A stretch of 64,000 nt of DNA from Streptomyces tailanensis (GCF_008386495.1 NZ_VTHJ01000029.1:1-64000); one strand, 5' to 3'; counted from the stretch's first letter, positions 50,573 to 59,771 are shown. Notes: generated by a model from the letters alone, not told the origin. Numbers and translations: made by a program.

Positions 50573-50598
50573 ACTCTCCGGTAACGTCAGAGTATGAG
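50573..50598. promoter_or_regulatory. MerR-type dyad overlapping the RNase J start
   Basis: Left half ACTCTCCGGTAAC (50573-50585) matches the regulon half-sites; right half GTCAGAGTATGAG (50586-50598) is weaker and contains the ATG at 50594. Confidence 0.45.
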
Positions 50599-52279
50599 TC
50601 ATCCGCATCCAGAACTGAAAGCCGCCCCTCCCCTGCCCAAGGGAGGGCTGCGGGTCGTCGCCCTGGGCGGCCTGGGTGAGATCGGCCGCAACATGACCGT
50701 CTTCGAGCACGCCGGCAAACTCCTCGTCGTCGACTGCGGCGTCCTGTTCCCCGAAGAGACCCAGCCCGGCGTGGACGTGATCCTGCCGGACTTCACCTCG
50801 ATCCGGGACCGCCTGGACGACATCGTGGCCGTAGTGCTCACCCACGGCCACGAGGACCACATCGGCGGCGTGCCGTACCTGCTGCGCGAGCGCTCCGACA
50901 TCCCCGTCGTGGGCTCGAAGCTGACGCTGGCGTTCCTGGAGGCCAAGCTCAAGGAGCACGGCATCCGGCCACGCACGGTGCGGGTGCGTGAGGGCGACCG
51001 GCGCACCTTCGGCCCCTTCGACTGCGAGTTCATCGCGGTCAACCACTCCATCCCGGACGGCCTCGCGGTCGCGATCCGCACCGGCGCCGGAATGGTGCTG
51101 CACACCGGCGACTTCAAGATGGACCAGTTTCCGCTGGACGACCGCATCACGGACCTGCGCGCCTTCGCCCGCCTCGGCGAGGAGGGCGTTGACCTGTTCC
51201 TGACCGATTCCACCAACGCCGAGGTGCCCGGCTTCACCACGTCCGAGCGCGAGTTGAACCCGGCGATCGAGCAGGTGCTGCGGACCGCCCCGCGCCGGGT
51301 GATCGTCTCCAGCTTCGCCAGCCATGTGCACCGCATCCAGCAGGTCCTGGACGCCGCGCACCAGCACGGCCGCAAGGTCGCCTTCGTGGGCCGCTCCATG
51401 GTCCGCAACATGGGCATCGCCCGCGAACTCGGGTACCTGCAGGTGCCCTCGGGCCTGGTCGTGAGCACCAAGGAAATGGAGAAGCTCCCCGACCACAAGA
51501 TCACCCTGGTGTGCACCGGATCCCAGGGCGAGCCCATGGCGGCTCTCTCCCGGATGGCCAACCGCGACCACGTGATCCGCATCGGCAAGGGCGACACCGT
51601 CCTGCTCGCCAGCTCCCTCATCCCGGGCAACGAGAACGCCATCTACCGGGTGATCAACGGGCTGACCCGCTGGGGCGCCCACGTCGTCCACAAGGGCAAC
51701 GCCAAGGTCCACGTCTCCGGGCACGCCAGCGCCGGTGAACTCGTCTACTGCTACAACATCGTCAAACCCCGCAATGTCATGCCCGTCCACGGCGAATGGC
51801 GCCATCTGCGGGCCAACGGCGACCTCGCCATCCGCACCGGACTCGATCCCGACCGGGTGGTCATCGCCGAGGACGGCGTCGTCGTCGACCTCGTCGACGG
51901 CCGCGCCTCGATCACCGGCAAGGTGCCCGCGGGCAACGTCTACGTGGACGGCATGGAAGTCGGCGGCGCCACCGAAGCCTCCCTCAAGGACCGCCTCACC
52001 CTCGCCGCGGAAGGCGTCGTCACGGTGGTGGCCCTCGTCGACGCCGACACCGGCGCGCTGGCCGAAGCCCCCGACTTCCTGGCGCGCGGTTTCGTCCACG
52101 ACGACACCACCTTCGAACCCGTCATCCCGGTGATCGAGAAGACCTTGGCCACCGCGGCCCAGGAAGGCGTCGGCGACGCGCACCAGCTCGAACAGCTGAT
52201 CGCCCGCGCCGTGGGCAACTGGGCGTTCCGTACCCACCGCCGCAGGCCGCTGATCATCCCGGTCGTCATCGACGCCTGA
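50594..52279 (+). CDS. rnj: Ribonuclease J
   Basis: This 561-residue metallo-beta-lactamase/beta-CASP ribonuclease carries the metal motif LTHGHEDHIGGVPYLL (about residues 79-94), HTGDFKMDQ (about 175), the beta-CASP region FLTDSTNAEVPGFT and VSSFASHVHRIQ, VCTGSQGEPM, and the late VSGHASAGEL and PVHGEWRH His residues. It provides 5'-3' exonuclease and endonuclease activity for mRNA turnover and rRNA maturation. No Shine-Dalgarno sequence precedes ATG 50594; a MerR-like dyad overlaps the start, so leaderless and stress-controlled expression is possible. It may be a second RNase J rather than the housekeeping copy. Confidence 0.93.
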   Translation: MSHPHPELKAAPPLPKGGLRVVALGGLGEIGRNMTVFEHAGKLLVVDCGVLFPEETQPGVDVILPDFTSIRDRLDDIVAVVLTHGHEDHIGGVPYLLRERSDIPVVGSKLTLAFLEAKLKEHGIRPRTVRVREGDRRTFGPFDCEFIAVNHSIPDGLAVAIRTGAGMVLHTGDFKMDQFPLDDRITDLRAFARLGEEGVDLFLTDSTNAEVPGFTTSERELNPAIEQVLRTAPRRVIVSSFASHVHRIQQVLDAAHQHGRKVAFVGRSMVRNMGIARELGYLQVPSGLVVSTKEMEKLPDHKITLVCTGSQGEPMAALSRMANRDHVIRIGKGDTVLLASSLIPGNENAIYRVINGLTRWGAHVVHKGNAKVHVSGHASAGELVYCYNIVKPRNVMPVHGEWRHLRANGDLAIRTGLDPDRVVIAEDGVVVDLVDGRASITGKVPAGNVYVDGMEVGGATEASLKDRLTLAAEGVVTVVALVDADTGALAEAPDFLARGFVHDDTTFEPVIPVIEKTLATAAQEGVGDAHQLEQLIARAVGNWAFRTHRRRPLIIPVVIDA

Positions 52280-52357
52280 CAGAGCCGCCACCCCAACTCC
52301 CCATTCCCACGCCGGCAGCGGCACTCATGCATCCACGAACGTCAGAAGGGTGAGCGG

Positions 52358-53086
52358 ATGGGCCTGCGCTTCGAGGAGATCGACTGGCAACCGACACCGA
52401 TCGGTGAGATCAGTCTGCGTCGGCGCCGCCACCCGGTCTCGGGGGACGACGTGTACGAGGTGAAGCTCGGCGACGAGTTCCTGATGTCCAGCCTCTTCAC
52501 CGCCGGCGAGATCGCGCTCGCGGAACTCGCCCTGGCGAAACTGCCGGACACCGAACTGGACGTAGCCGTCGGCGGACTCGGGCTCGGCCACACCGCCCAG
52601 GCGGCCCTGGACGACCCCCGGGGGCGCTCGCTGACCGTGATCGACGCGCTCGCCGAAGTCATCGACTGGCACCAGCGGCACTTGGTACCCCTCGGAGCCC
52701 GGCTGTCCTCGGACGCCCGCTGCCGCCTGGTGCACGGAGACTTCTTCGCGCTGGCCGCCGACCCCTGCGGTCTGGACCCGAAAGAGCCGGGCCGTCGCTT
52801 CCACGCCATCCTGCTGGACGTCGACCACTCGCCGCGCCATGTGCTCCACCCCCGGCACGCGGCGCTCTACCAGCCTGCCGGGCTTCGCGCCCTCGCCGCT
52901 CACCTCCACCCCGGCGGGGTGTTCGCCCTGTGGTCGAACGACCCGCCCGACGAGCAGTTCACCTCCGCGCTCACGGAGGTCTTCGCACAAGCAGCGGCCC
53001 ATGTCGTCGACTTCGACAACCCCCTGCAAGGCGGCACCTCGGCCAACACCGTCTACCTCGCCGGCACGGCACCGGACACGCCGTAG
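52358..53086 (+). CDS. Spermidine-synthase-like (methyltransferase-fold) protein
   Basis: This 242-residue protein has an N-terminal beta region (LRFEEIDWQPTPIGEISLRR, then VYEVKLGDEFLMSSLFTAGE) and then a Rossmann fold with ELDVAVGGLGLGHTAQAALD (cofactor loop), RSLTVIDALAEVIDWH (acidic end), RLVHGDFFALAADP and ILLDVDHSPRHVLHPRHAAL. The pattern is that of polyamine-synthase-like proteins common in actinobacteria. The classical gate-keeper residues are not all clear, so true putrescine aminopropyl transfer is uncertain. It follows RNase J after 78 bases. The upstream word AACGTCAGA also occurs before rnj. Confidence 0.78.
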   Translation: MGLRFEEIDWQPTPIGEISLRRRRHPVSGDDVYEVKLGDEFLMSSLFTAGEIALAELALAKLPDTELDVAVGGLGLGHTAQAALDDPRGRSLTVIDALAEVIDWHQRHLVPLGARLSSDARCRLVHGDFFALAADPCGLDPKEPGRRFHAILLDVDHSPRHVLHPRHAALYQPAGLRALAAHLHPGGVFALWSNDPPDEQFTSALTEVFAQAAAHVVDFDNPLQGGTSANTVYLAGTAPDTP

Positions 53087-53126
53087 GACGACGCCTCGAC
53101 CGGATCCGGCGATCCGGCGCGGCCAC

Positions 53127-53732
53127 TCAGGTACGGCAGAACAGCCTCTCCAGGTGGTAGCCCAGCACCTTCCGGGCGGACTCCTGCGTGCGCCGGCCGA
53201 CCAGGACGCTCGTACCGAGGCCGTGGCTGAGGGCGAGCAGGCGTACGGACTCGACGCTCGGGTCCGCGCGGGCGTCGAGGACACCATCCGTCTGCGCCTG
53301 CCGCAGCAGATCGGCAAGCTGACCCTCCAAGCGCTCAGGGCCCTCGGCGAAGGACTCGGCGGCGAGTTCGGGATCGGTCATCGCCAGCATCGCGCACGAG
53401 GTCCACAGGATGTGGAAGGCGCGGCTCGCCTCGTCGGTGGGCAGGGCCTCTTCGAGCAGGGCCTCGACAAGGGCCCGCGGGGACGGCGGGGACCGCTGGG
53501 CGGCCAGGCGGGCTGCCCAGCGCTCGTGACTTTGCTGTTCCAGATGCCGCAACGCGGCCAGCATCAGCTGAGCCTTGGTCTCGAAGTAGTACTGCACCAG
53601 CCGCACCGACACTCCGGCCTCGGCCGCGACCACGCGCATGGTCGCGGCGTGCACGCCGTCACGGGTGGCGACGCGGACCAGACCCTCGATGATCTGAGCC
53701 CGGCGCTGCGCATGGTCAGCGGTCCTCGGCAC
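53127..53732 (-). CDS. TetR-family repressor of the MFS pump
   Basis: This 201-residue protein has a helix-turn-helix at about residues 31-51 (AATMRVVAAEAGVSVRLVQY, then YFETKAQL). The C-terminal domain is of the TetR_C type with a ligand pocket. GTG 53732 has AAAGGAGG about 6 bases upstream; the longer open frame is rejected. Divergent from an MFS transporter with a 21-bp operator between them, the usual drug-efflux switch. Confidence 0.88.
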   Translation of the reverse strand: MPRTADHAQRRAQIIEGLVRVATRDGVHAATMRVVAAEAGVSVRLVQYYFETKAQLMLAALRHLEQQSHERWAARLAAQRSPPSPRALVEALLEEALPTDEASRAFHILWTSCAMLAMTDPELAAESFAEGPERLEGQLADLLRQAQTDGVLDARADPSVESVRLLALSHGLGTSVLVGRRTQESARKVLGYHLERLFCRT

Positions 53733-53757
53733 GCTCGCCCTCCTTTCCCCAAAGCCA

Positions 53758-53778
53758 TTTTGATACGGCGTACCATAA
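53758..53778. promoter_or_regulatory. TetR operator between tetR and the MFS gene
   Basis: ttttgatacg (53758-53767), centre g, cgtaccataa (53769-53778): 8 of 10 positions symmetric. It lies 25 bases upstream of the TetR start and near the MFS promoter. Confidence 0.65.
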
Positions 53779-53931
53779 CGTTGCCGGATCCGATGGAGGT
53801 AGCCACGCGCCCGATGAGGAGTGGGATGACGTGAAGCGGCACAGCGCAGCGCTGAAGGGCGTGTCGGAAGTCCCTGGCATCGGACGGCGCCGCGCGGGCT
53901 GGGTGCTCGTTCTGGCCTGCGCCGCTCAGTC

Positions 53932-55260
53932 ATGGTGGTGCTGGACGTCTCCGTGGTGAACGTCGCCCTGCCGTCGATCCGCTCCGCTCTGGGTTTCGCC
54001 CCGGTGGACCTGCCGTGGGTCGTCAACGCGTACGGGCTCGCCTTCGCCGGTCTGTTGCTACTGGGTGGCCGCCTCGCCGATGTCCTGGGCCACCGGCGGG
54101 CCTTCGTGCTGGGGCTGGCGCTGTTCTCGGCGGCGAGTCTGGCGGGCGGTCTGGCCGTATCGCCGGGCTCGCTGGTAGCGGCCCGCACGGTGCAGGGAGC
54201 GGGGGCCGCGCTCCTCGCCCCGGCCACACTGACCGTGCTGACCGGCACGTTTCCCGAAGGGCCGGTCCGGACGCGGGCGCTGGCCATCTGGACGGCGGTC
54301 GGGGTCGCGGGTGGTGCGACGGGCAATCTGATCGGCGGCGCGCTCACCGAGTACCTGTCATGGCGCTGGATCCTGCTGGTCAACGTGCCGATCGGGGCGG
54401 CGGGTGTGCTGCTGGGCGCGCGGCTCCTGCCGGGCGGACGGGACGGCGGGGCCGGGCCACGCCTCGACATCCCGGGGGCCGCGCTCGCGACCGCCGGGAT
54501 CGCCGCCCTCACCTACGGGCTGGCCCAGGCGGACTCACGCGGCTGGAGAGATGCCCTGACCATGGGGGCGACGGCGGCCAGGGTGCTGGTGATGGCGGGC
54601 TTCGTCCGGGTGGAGGCGCGAGTGGCGCGGGCGCCTTTGGTGCCCTTACGGCTCTTCCGGATCCGTTCCGTGGGCGTGGGCAACCTGATCCTGCTGCTGA
54701 CCGGAGCCTGCCTCATCCCCATGTGGTACTTCCTCTCCCTTTACATGCAACAGGTCCTGCACTACGGGCCGTTGCGCACGGCGGTCGGTTTCCTGCCGCA
54801 CACCCTGGTGACCATGGCGGTCGGTGCCCGCCTCGCGCCCCGCCTGCTGCAGTACGCCGAGCCACGCACGCTGATCATCACCAGCGCCGCCGTCTCGGCG
54901 GCCGGCTTCTGGTGGCAGAGCCGCATCACCCCCGACAGCGGCTACCTCGACGGGGTGATGGGCCCGGCACTGCTGATCTCCGTCGGCAGCGGGCTCCTGC
55001 TCACCCCGATCACCACCGCGGTCACCAGCGGTGTCGACGCCGCCGACGCGGGTGCCGCCTCCGGACTGATAAACACCACCAAGCAGGTCGGCGGCGCCCT
55101 CGGCCTCGCCATGCTCTCCACGGTCGCCGCCGCCGACGTCCCCGGCGTGCGGGCGCTCACGGCCGGATACGCGCGGGCGTTCCTGGTCATCGCCGGGGTC
55201 CTGGCCGTCGTCGCCGTCGTGTCGCTCGCCCTGCCGCACCGCCAGGAGGGGACCCGTTAG
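53932..55260 (+). CDS. DHA2-type MFS drug exporter, N-terminus interrupted by a single-base frameshift
   Basis: About 442 residues with up to 13-14 transmembrane helices and MFS motif A (GGRLADVLGHRRAFVLG, about residue 45) and motif C (GVAGGATGNLIGGALTEYLS). From GTG 53831 a different frame gives VKRHSAALKGV... GRRRAGWVLVLACAAQ, exactly the missing first half of helix 1. One base (T in CAGTTCATG) is absent near 53929. With ATG 53932 the product still starts at MVVLDVSVVNVALPSIRS, so the pump lacks part of helix 1. Controlled by the divergent TetR. It converges with the ABC exporter, stops overlapping by a few bases. Confidence 0.82.
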   Translation: MVVLDVSVVNVALPSIRSALGFAPVDLPWVVNAYGLAFAGLLLLGGRLADVLGHRRAFVLGLALFSAASLAGGLAVSPGSLVAARTVQGAGAALLAPATLTVLTGTFPEGPVRTRALAIWTAVGVAGGATGNLIGGALTEYLSWRWILLVNVPIGAAGVLLGARLLPGGRDGGAGPRLDIPGAALATAGIAALTYGLAQADSRGWRDALTMGATAARVLVMAGFVRVEARVARAPLVPLRLFRIRSVGVGNLILLLTGACLIPMWYFLSLYMQQVLHYGPLRTAVGFLPHTLVTMAVGARLAPRLLQYAEPRTLIITSAAVSAAGFWWQSRITPDSGYLDGVMGPALLISVGSGLLLTPITTAVTSGVDAADAGAASGLINTTKQVGGALGLAMLSTVAAADVPGVRALTAGYARAFLVIAGVLAVVAVVSLALPHRQEGTR

Positions 55261-57053
55261 GCGGGGAGCGTCGCCACCCGGGCGAACTGGGCCTCGTACA
55301 GGCGCGCGTACGCCCCGTCGGCCTCGAGTAGTTCCTCGTGCGTGCCCTGTTCGACGATGCGGCCCGCCTCCATGACGAGGATGGTGTCGGCGTCGCGGAT
55401 GGTGGAGAGCCGGTGGGCGATGACGAAGCTGGTGCGGCCGGTGCGCAGGTCGGCCATGGCGTGCTGGACGAGGGCCTCGGTGCGGGTGTCGACGGATGAG
55501 GTGGCCTCGTCGAGTACGAGCATCGACGGCTCGGTGAGGAAGGCGCGGGCGATGGTGAGGAGTTGGCGTTCGCCGGCGCTGAGGCCCTCGCCGTTCTCGT
55601 CGAGGAGGGTGTCGTAGCCGTCGGGGAGGGTGCGGATGAAGTGGTCGGCCCGGGCCGCCTTCGCCGCCGCCACGATCTCCTCGTGTGTGGCGTCGACCTT
55701 GCCGTAGGCGATGTTGGCGGCGATGGTGCCTTCGAAGAGCCATGTGTCCTGGAGCACCATGCCGATGCGGGCGCGCAGTTCGGTGCGGGGCAGGGTGGTG
55801 ATGTCGGTGCCGTCGAGGGTGATGCGGCCGGCGGTGGGTTCGTAGAAGCGCATCAGCAGGTTGACCAGGGTGGTTTTGCCGGCGCCGGTGGGGCCGACGA
55901 TGGCGACGGTCTGGTGCGGGGTGACGGTGAGATCCAGGTTTTCGATCAGCGGCTCGGTCGGCTCGTAGCGGAAGGAGACCTGCTCGAACTCCACCCTCCC
56001 CGTGACCTGCCGGAGTCGCTGCGGGATCGCGGGGTCGGGGATCTGCTCGTCCGTGTCGACGAGTTCGAAGACGCGTTCCGCCGACGCGATGCCGGACTGG
56101 ACGATGTTGACCAGGGCGGCGGCCTGGGTGATGGGGTTGTTGAACTGAAGGGTGTAGGTGATGAACGCCTGGATCTCGCCGATCGTCATCGCGCCGGCCG
56201 CCACCCGCAGCCCGCCGAGGACGGCGACGGCCACGAAGGTGACGTACCCGAGGAAGGCCAGGGCGGGTTCGATGACGCCGGAGAAGAACTGGGCCCGGCG
56301 GCCGGCCTCGAACGCGGCGTCGTTGCGCTGGTCGAATACCCGCTGGGTGTCCTCGCCCCGGCCGAAGAGCAGCACCTGGTCGTGGCCTGTGAACATCTCC
56401 TCGACATGGGCGCCGAGTTCGCCGGTGGCCCGCCACTGCTTGGTGAACTCGGGTTGCGAGCGGCGTCCCAGCAGCCGGGTGACGACCGCGGCCACGGGCA
56501 AGGACGCCACCGCGACCAGGGTGAGCAGCGGCGACAGCCACAGCATCATGCCCAGCACGCCGACGACGCTGAGCAGCGATACCGCGATCTTGGTGAGGAG
56601 CTGCTGGAGGGTAAGGGCGATGTTGTCGGTGTCGTTGGTGAGCCGGGAGATCAGATCGCCGCGCGGGCGACGGTCGAGGTAACTCAGCGGCAGGACGGTG
56701 AGCTTGGCCGATGCCTGCTCGCGCAGCCGGTAGGCGGTGCGCTGGCCGATGTCCTGGGCCAGCGCACCGCGCGCGAGGGCACAGGACGCGGAGACGACGA
56801 CGAGCGCGGCGGCCAACGCGAGTACGCGCCCGACCCGCGCGAAGTCCACTCCGCCATCGGCCGCCCCGCGCACGATCAGGTCGGTCGCGTGGCCGAGGAT
56901 CATCGGCACGGACACGGTCAGGGCCACGCTCACCATGCTCAGCGCCAGGCACAGGATCAGCAGCCGCCGGTCAGGGCCCAGGGCACGCAATAGCCGTACG
57001 GCCGTCCGGCGGAAGTCCTGGGGCTTGGCGGTTGTTTCGGCTTCGGCCGTCAT
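55257..57053 (-). CDS. ABC exporter half-transporter, canonical ATP site
   Basis: This 598-residue protein has six membrane helices (about residues 30-330), then an ATPase domain with Walker A GPTGAGKTT, signature GLSAGERQLLTIARAF and Walker B MLVLDEATSSVD with its catalytic Glu. The start ATG 57053 overlaps the partner's stop (ATGA), typical of a heterodimeric exporter in which one half keeps a full Walker B and the other is degenerate. A multidrug or lipid-like substrate is likely. The TetR at 59079 is divergent and probably represses this pair. Confidence 0.9.
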   Translation of the reverse strand: MTAEAETTAKPQDFRRTAVRLLRALGPDRRLLILCLALSMVSVALTVSVPMILGHATDLIVRGAADGGVDFARVGRVLALAAALVVVSASCALARGALAQDIGQRTAYRLREQASAKLTVLPLSYLDRRPRGDLISRLTNDTDNIALTLQQLLTKIAVSLLSVVGVLGMMLWLSPLLTLVAVASLPVAAVVTRLLGRRSQPEFTKQWRATGELGAHVEEMFTGHDQVLLFGRGEDTQRVFDQRNDAAFEAGRRAQFFSGVIEPALAFLGYVTFVAVAVLGGLRVAAGAMTIGEIQAFITYTLQFNNPITQAAALVNIVQSGIASAERVFELVDTDEQIPDPAIPQRLRQVTGRVEFEQVSFRYEPTEPLIENLDLTVTPHQTVAIVGPTGAGKTTLVNLLMRFYEPTAGRITLDGTDITTLPRTELRARIGMVLQDTWLFEGTIAANIAYGKVDATHEEIVAAAKAARADHFIRTLPDGYDTLLDENGEGLSAGERQLLTIARAFLTEPSMLVLDEATSSVDTRTEALVQHAMADLRTGRTSFVIAHRLSTIRDADTILVMEAGRIVEQGTHEELLEADGAYARLYEAQFARVATLPA

Positions 57054-58792
57054 ACGGCCGCCTCCTCTGCGGTCATCTGGGAGAGGACGATCTCCCGGTA
57101 CGTCGGGCTGGCATCCATCAGTTCGCTGTGCGTGCCGCTCCCCTCCACCCGGCCCTCGTCCAGGACGACGATGCGGTCGGCATGGCGGACGGTGGCCACG
57201 CGCTGGGCGACGATGACGACCGTCGCCCCCGCGGTCTGCTCGGCCAGCGCGACGCGCAGGCGGGCGTCGGTGGCCGCGTCCAGGGCGGAGAAGGAGTCGT
57301 CGAAGAGATACACATCCGGCCGGGCCAGCAACACCCGGGCGATGGCCAGGCGCTGACGCTGCCCGCCCGACAGGTTGCTGCCGCCCTGCGCGACGGGCGC
57401 GTCGAGCCCCTCGGGCAGGGCCTGTACGAAGTCGCGTGCCTGCGCGGTCTGAAGCGCCTTCCACAGTTCGTCGTCCGTTGCTTCCGGGCGCCCGTAGCGC
57501 AGGGTGGAGGCGATGGTGCCGGAGAAGAGGTACGGCTTCTGGGACACCAGCCCGACCGTCGCCGCCAGGGTGGCCCGGTCTACCTCGCGTACGTCCGTAC
57601 CGCCGGCGAGGACCTGTCCCTCGGTCGCGTCGAACAGCCGAGGTATCAGGTGCAGCAGCGTCGTCTTGCCGCTGCCGGTCGAGCCGACGACCGCGACGGT
57701 CTGCCCGGGCCGGGCGGTCAGGGACACCCCGCGCAGCACGGGCTCCTCGGCACCCGGATAGCGGAAGCCGACGCCGCGCAGCTCCAGACGGCCGGCCTCG
57801 CGCAGCTCCGTGACCGGCGAGGCGGGCAGGGTCAGACTGCTGCTGGTGTTCAGGACCTCGCGGATGCGCGTCGCACACACACTCGCCCGGGGCGAGAGCA
57901 GGAACGCCATCATCGCCATCATCACGGCCTGCAGAATCTGCGTGAGGTACTGCAGGAACGCGATCAGCGTTCCCGCCTGCATCCCACCGCCGTCCACTCG
58001 ATGCCCGCCGAACCACAGCACCGCGATCCCCGAGAACTCCATGATCAGCATGGCGGTCGGCATCCCGAGCGCCTGCATCCGCCCCAGCCGCAGGCCCACC
58101 TCCAGCAGATCCCGGTTCACCTCGGCGAACCGCTCCTGCTCGTACCGGTCGCGCACGAAGGCCCGTACGACCCTGATCCCGGTGATCTGCTCCCGCACCA
58201 CCTTGGTGACCCGGTCCACCCGCTGCTGCAACGAGGCCGACAGCGGCATCTGCCGACCGAAGATCACACCCATGGCAACGGTCAGCACCGGCAGCACCAC
58301 CACGAGCAGCACCGACAGCGGCGCGTCCAGACGCACCGCCATCACCAGCGCGCCCGCGCCCATCACCGGAGCGGCCACCACCAGCGTGAACACCAGCACA
58401 ACCAGGGTCTGGATCTGCTGCACGTCGTTGGTGGTCCGCGTGATCAGCGAGGCCGCACCGAAGCGCCCAACCTCCCGCACGGAAAAGGTCTGCACCCGGG
58501 CGAAGACCTGGGCCCGCAGATCCCTCCCAAGCGCCATCGCCGTCCGCGCGCTCACATACACGGCCGCCGCGGCACACGTCATCTGCACCAACGTGACACC
58601 GAGCATCACGCCGCCGGTCCGCAGCACGTACCCCGTGTCCCCGGCAAGCACCCCGTGGTTGATGCCGTCGGCGTTCAGCGTCGGCAGATACAACATCGCG
58701 GTGATCTGCACCAGCTGCAGGACACTGATCGCCGCGACAGAACGGGCGTAGGGACGAAGACCGACGGCCAGCAGATGTAACAGGACGCTCAC
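57050..58792 (-). CDS. ABC exporter half-transporter, degenerate ATP site
   Basis: This 580-residue protein has six helices and an ATPase domain with Walker A GSTGSGKTT, full signature NLSGGQRQRLAIARVLL, but Walker B VYLFDDSFSALD, where Asp replaces the catalytic Glu. In heterodimeric exporters such as TmrAB and BmrCD one site is degenerate in exactly this way. GTG 58792 has GAGGGGGG 6 bases upstream; the frame to 59005 is not coding. First gene of the pair, transcribed away from the TetR gene. Confidence 0.9.
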   Translation of the reverse strand: MSVLLHLLAVGLRPYARSVAAISVLQLVQITAMLYLPTLNADGINHGVLAGDTGYVLRTGGVMLGVTLVQMTCAAAAVYVSARTAMALGRDLRAQVFARVQTFSVREVGRFGAASLITRTTNDVQQIQTLVVLVFTLVVAAPVMGAGALVMAVRLDAPLSVLLVVVLPVLTVAMGVIFGRQMPLSASLQQRVDRVTKVVREQITGIRVVRAFVRDRYEQERFAEVNRDLLEVGLRLGRMQALGMPTAMLIMEFSGIAVLWFGGHRVDGGGMQAGTLIAFLQYLTQILQAVMMAMMAFLLSPRASVCATRIREVLNTSSSLTLPASPVTELREAGRLELRGVGFRYPGAEEPVLRGVSLTARPGQTVAVVGSTGSGKTTLLHLIPRLFDATEGQVLAGGTDVREVDRATLAATVGLVSQKPYLFSGTIASTLRYGRPEATDDELWKALQTAQARDFVQALPEGLDAPVAQGGSNLSGGQRQRLAIARVLLARPDVYLFDDSFSALDAATDARLRVALAEQTAGATVVIVAQRVATVRHADRIVVLDEGRVEGSGTHSELMDASPTYREIVLSQMTAEEAAV

Positions 58793-59002
58793 GCGAGCCC
58801 CCCTCGTCCGGTCTCCGCCCCCACGAATCCCCTGACCACCCCAGGGGGGTTGACGGCCAGGCCGAGCAAAGGCACAGCGGGTGGGGCGTTTTCTGCCCGA
58901 GTCGGGGGTCTTTCCCGCAGAGACGGAGGGAAGGCGGGTGTCGGGACGGGCCGGGCAACAGGCTGGGGCATGGCGGTCTCCAGGCCGAGGAGCAAAAATT
59001 GT

Positions 59003-59022
59003 CACTCAGTGGCAGTATGCCA
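59003..59022. promoter_or_regulatory. Operator cluster upstream of the ABC exporter and TetR genes
   Basis: The perfect dyad TGGCAgtaTGCCA (59010-59022) overlaps an imperfect one (TCACTcAGTGGCA side, 59002-59016). A further copy of the GGCAGTA word is at 59028-59034. The cluster lies in the divergent gap, about 60 bases before ATG 59079. Confidence 0.65.
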
Positions 59023-59078
59023 TTAGAGGCAGTAACGCATCAGGGGCTTTTTCTGATGGAAGGCTTAAGGTGACGTGC

Positions 59079-59771
59079 ATGGCGACCCCCATCTCCGCTC
59101 CCTCCACGGCCGTGGCCAAAACCCGCGGCTTGGACGACCGCGCCCTGCCACTGCGCGAGCGCAAGAAGCAGCGCACCTTCCGCGCCCTGGCCGACGTGGC
59201 CCTGGCACGCTTCACCGAGCGGGGCTTCGACGAGGTGACCCTTGACGAGATCACCGACGAGGTGGAGATCTCCAAACGGACCTTCTTCCGCTACTACTCC
59301 TCCAAGGAGTCAGTCGCCCTCGCCGCCGAGGCCGAGCTCTGGATCAACTACGTCGAGGAGTTCACCGCGACCGACCTGCACGGCGACGTCCTCACCGCCC
59401 TGCGCACCGCCCTGACCACCGCGATCACCGGCATGGACGACGACTGGCCGCGCCGCTTCCTGGCCACCCGCCGCCTCGTCGCCGGCCACAACGGCCTGCG
59501 CAAACACAGCCTCGTCATGGCCGCCCACCACCAGGAGCAGATCGTCGAGCAACTCGAGGCCAAACTCGGCCGCGACAGCCGCGAGGACCTACGCCTGCGC
59601 CTGCTCGGCGAAATCGCCTTCGGCGCCTACCGCGTCGGCGCCAAGAACTGGACCGCCGGCCGCGGCAAGGGCGCCGGCAGCCGTGGCAAAGGCGGGCGCG
59701 CGACACTCGCCGCCCGCGTCAGCGAGGCATTCGACGCCGTCCCCGACGCGATCGCGCTGACCGTCGGCTGA
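59079..59771 (+). CDS. TetR-family repressor, divergent from the ABC exporter
   Basis: This 230-residue protein has an unusually basic start of the DNA-binding domain (LPLRERKKQRTFRALADVAL) followed by the helix-turn-helix (VTLDEITDEVEISKRTFFRY, about residues 46-65, then YSSKESVA). The C-terminus has a basic Gly-rich stretch (GRGKGAGSRGKGGR) before the last helix. ATG 59079 is the family-consistent start. It probably binds the TGGCA/TGCCA cluster and controls the heterodimeric ABC exporter. Confidence 0.86.
   Translation: MATPISAPSTAVAKTRGLDDRALPLRERKKQRTFRALADVALARFTERGFDEVTLDEITDEVEISKRTFFRYYSSKESVALAAEAELWINYVEEFTATDLHGDVLTALRTALTTAITGMDDDWPRRFLATRRLVAGHNGLRKHSLVMAAHHQEQIVEQLEAKLGRDSREDLRLRLLGEIAFGAYRVGAKNWTAGRGKGAGSRGKGGRATLAARVSEAFDAVPDAIALTVG

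Noticed and set aside
53733-54512. N-terminal extension of the TetR gene to 461 residues
   Set aside because: The extension is antisense to the MFS gene; GTG 53732 has AAAGGAGG.
55257-58958. One 1233-residue leftward protein spanning both ABC exporter genes
   Set aside because: It is the second exporter frame extended through the first gene in a wrong register; two proteins with an ATGA overlap are clearly separate.
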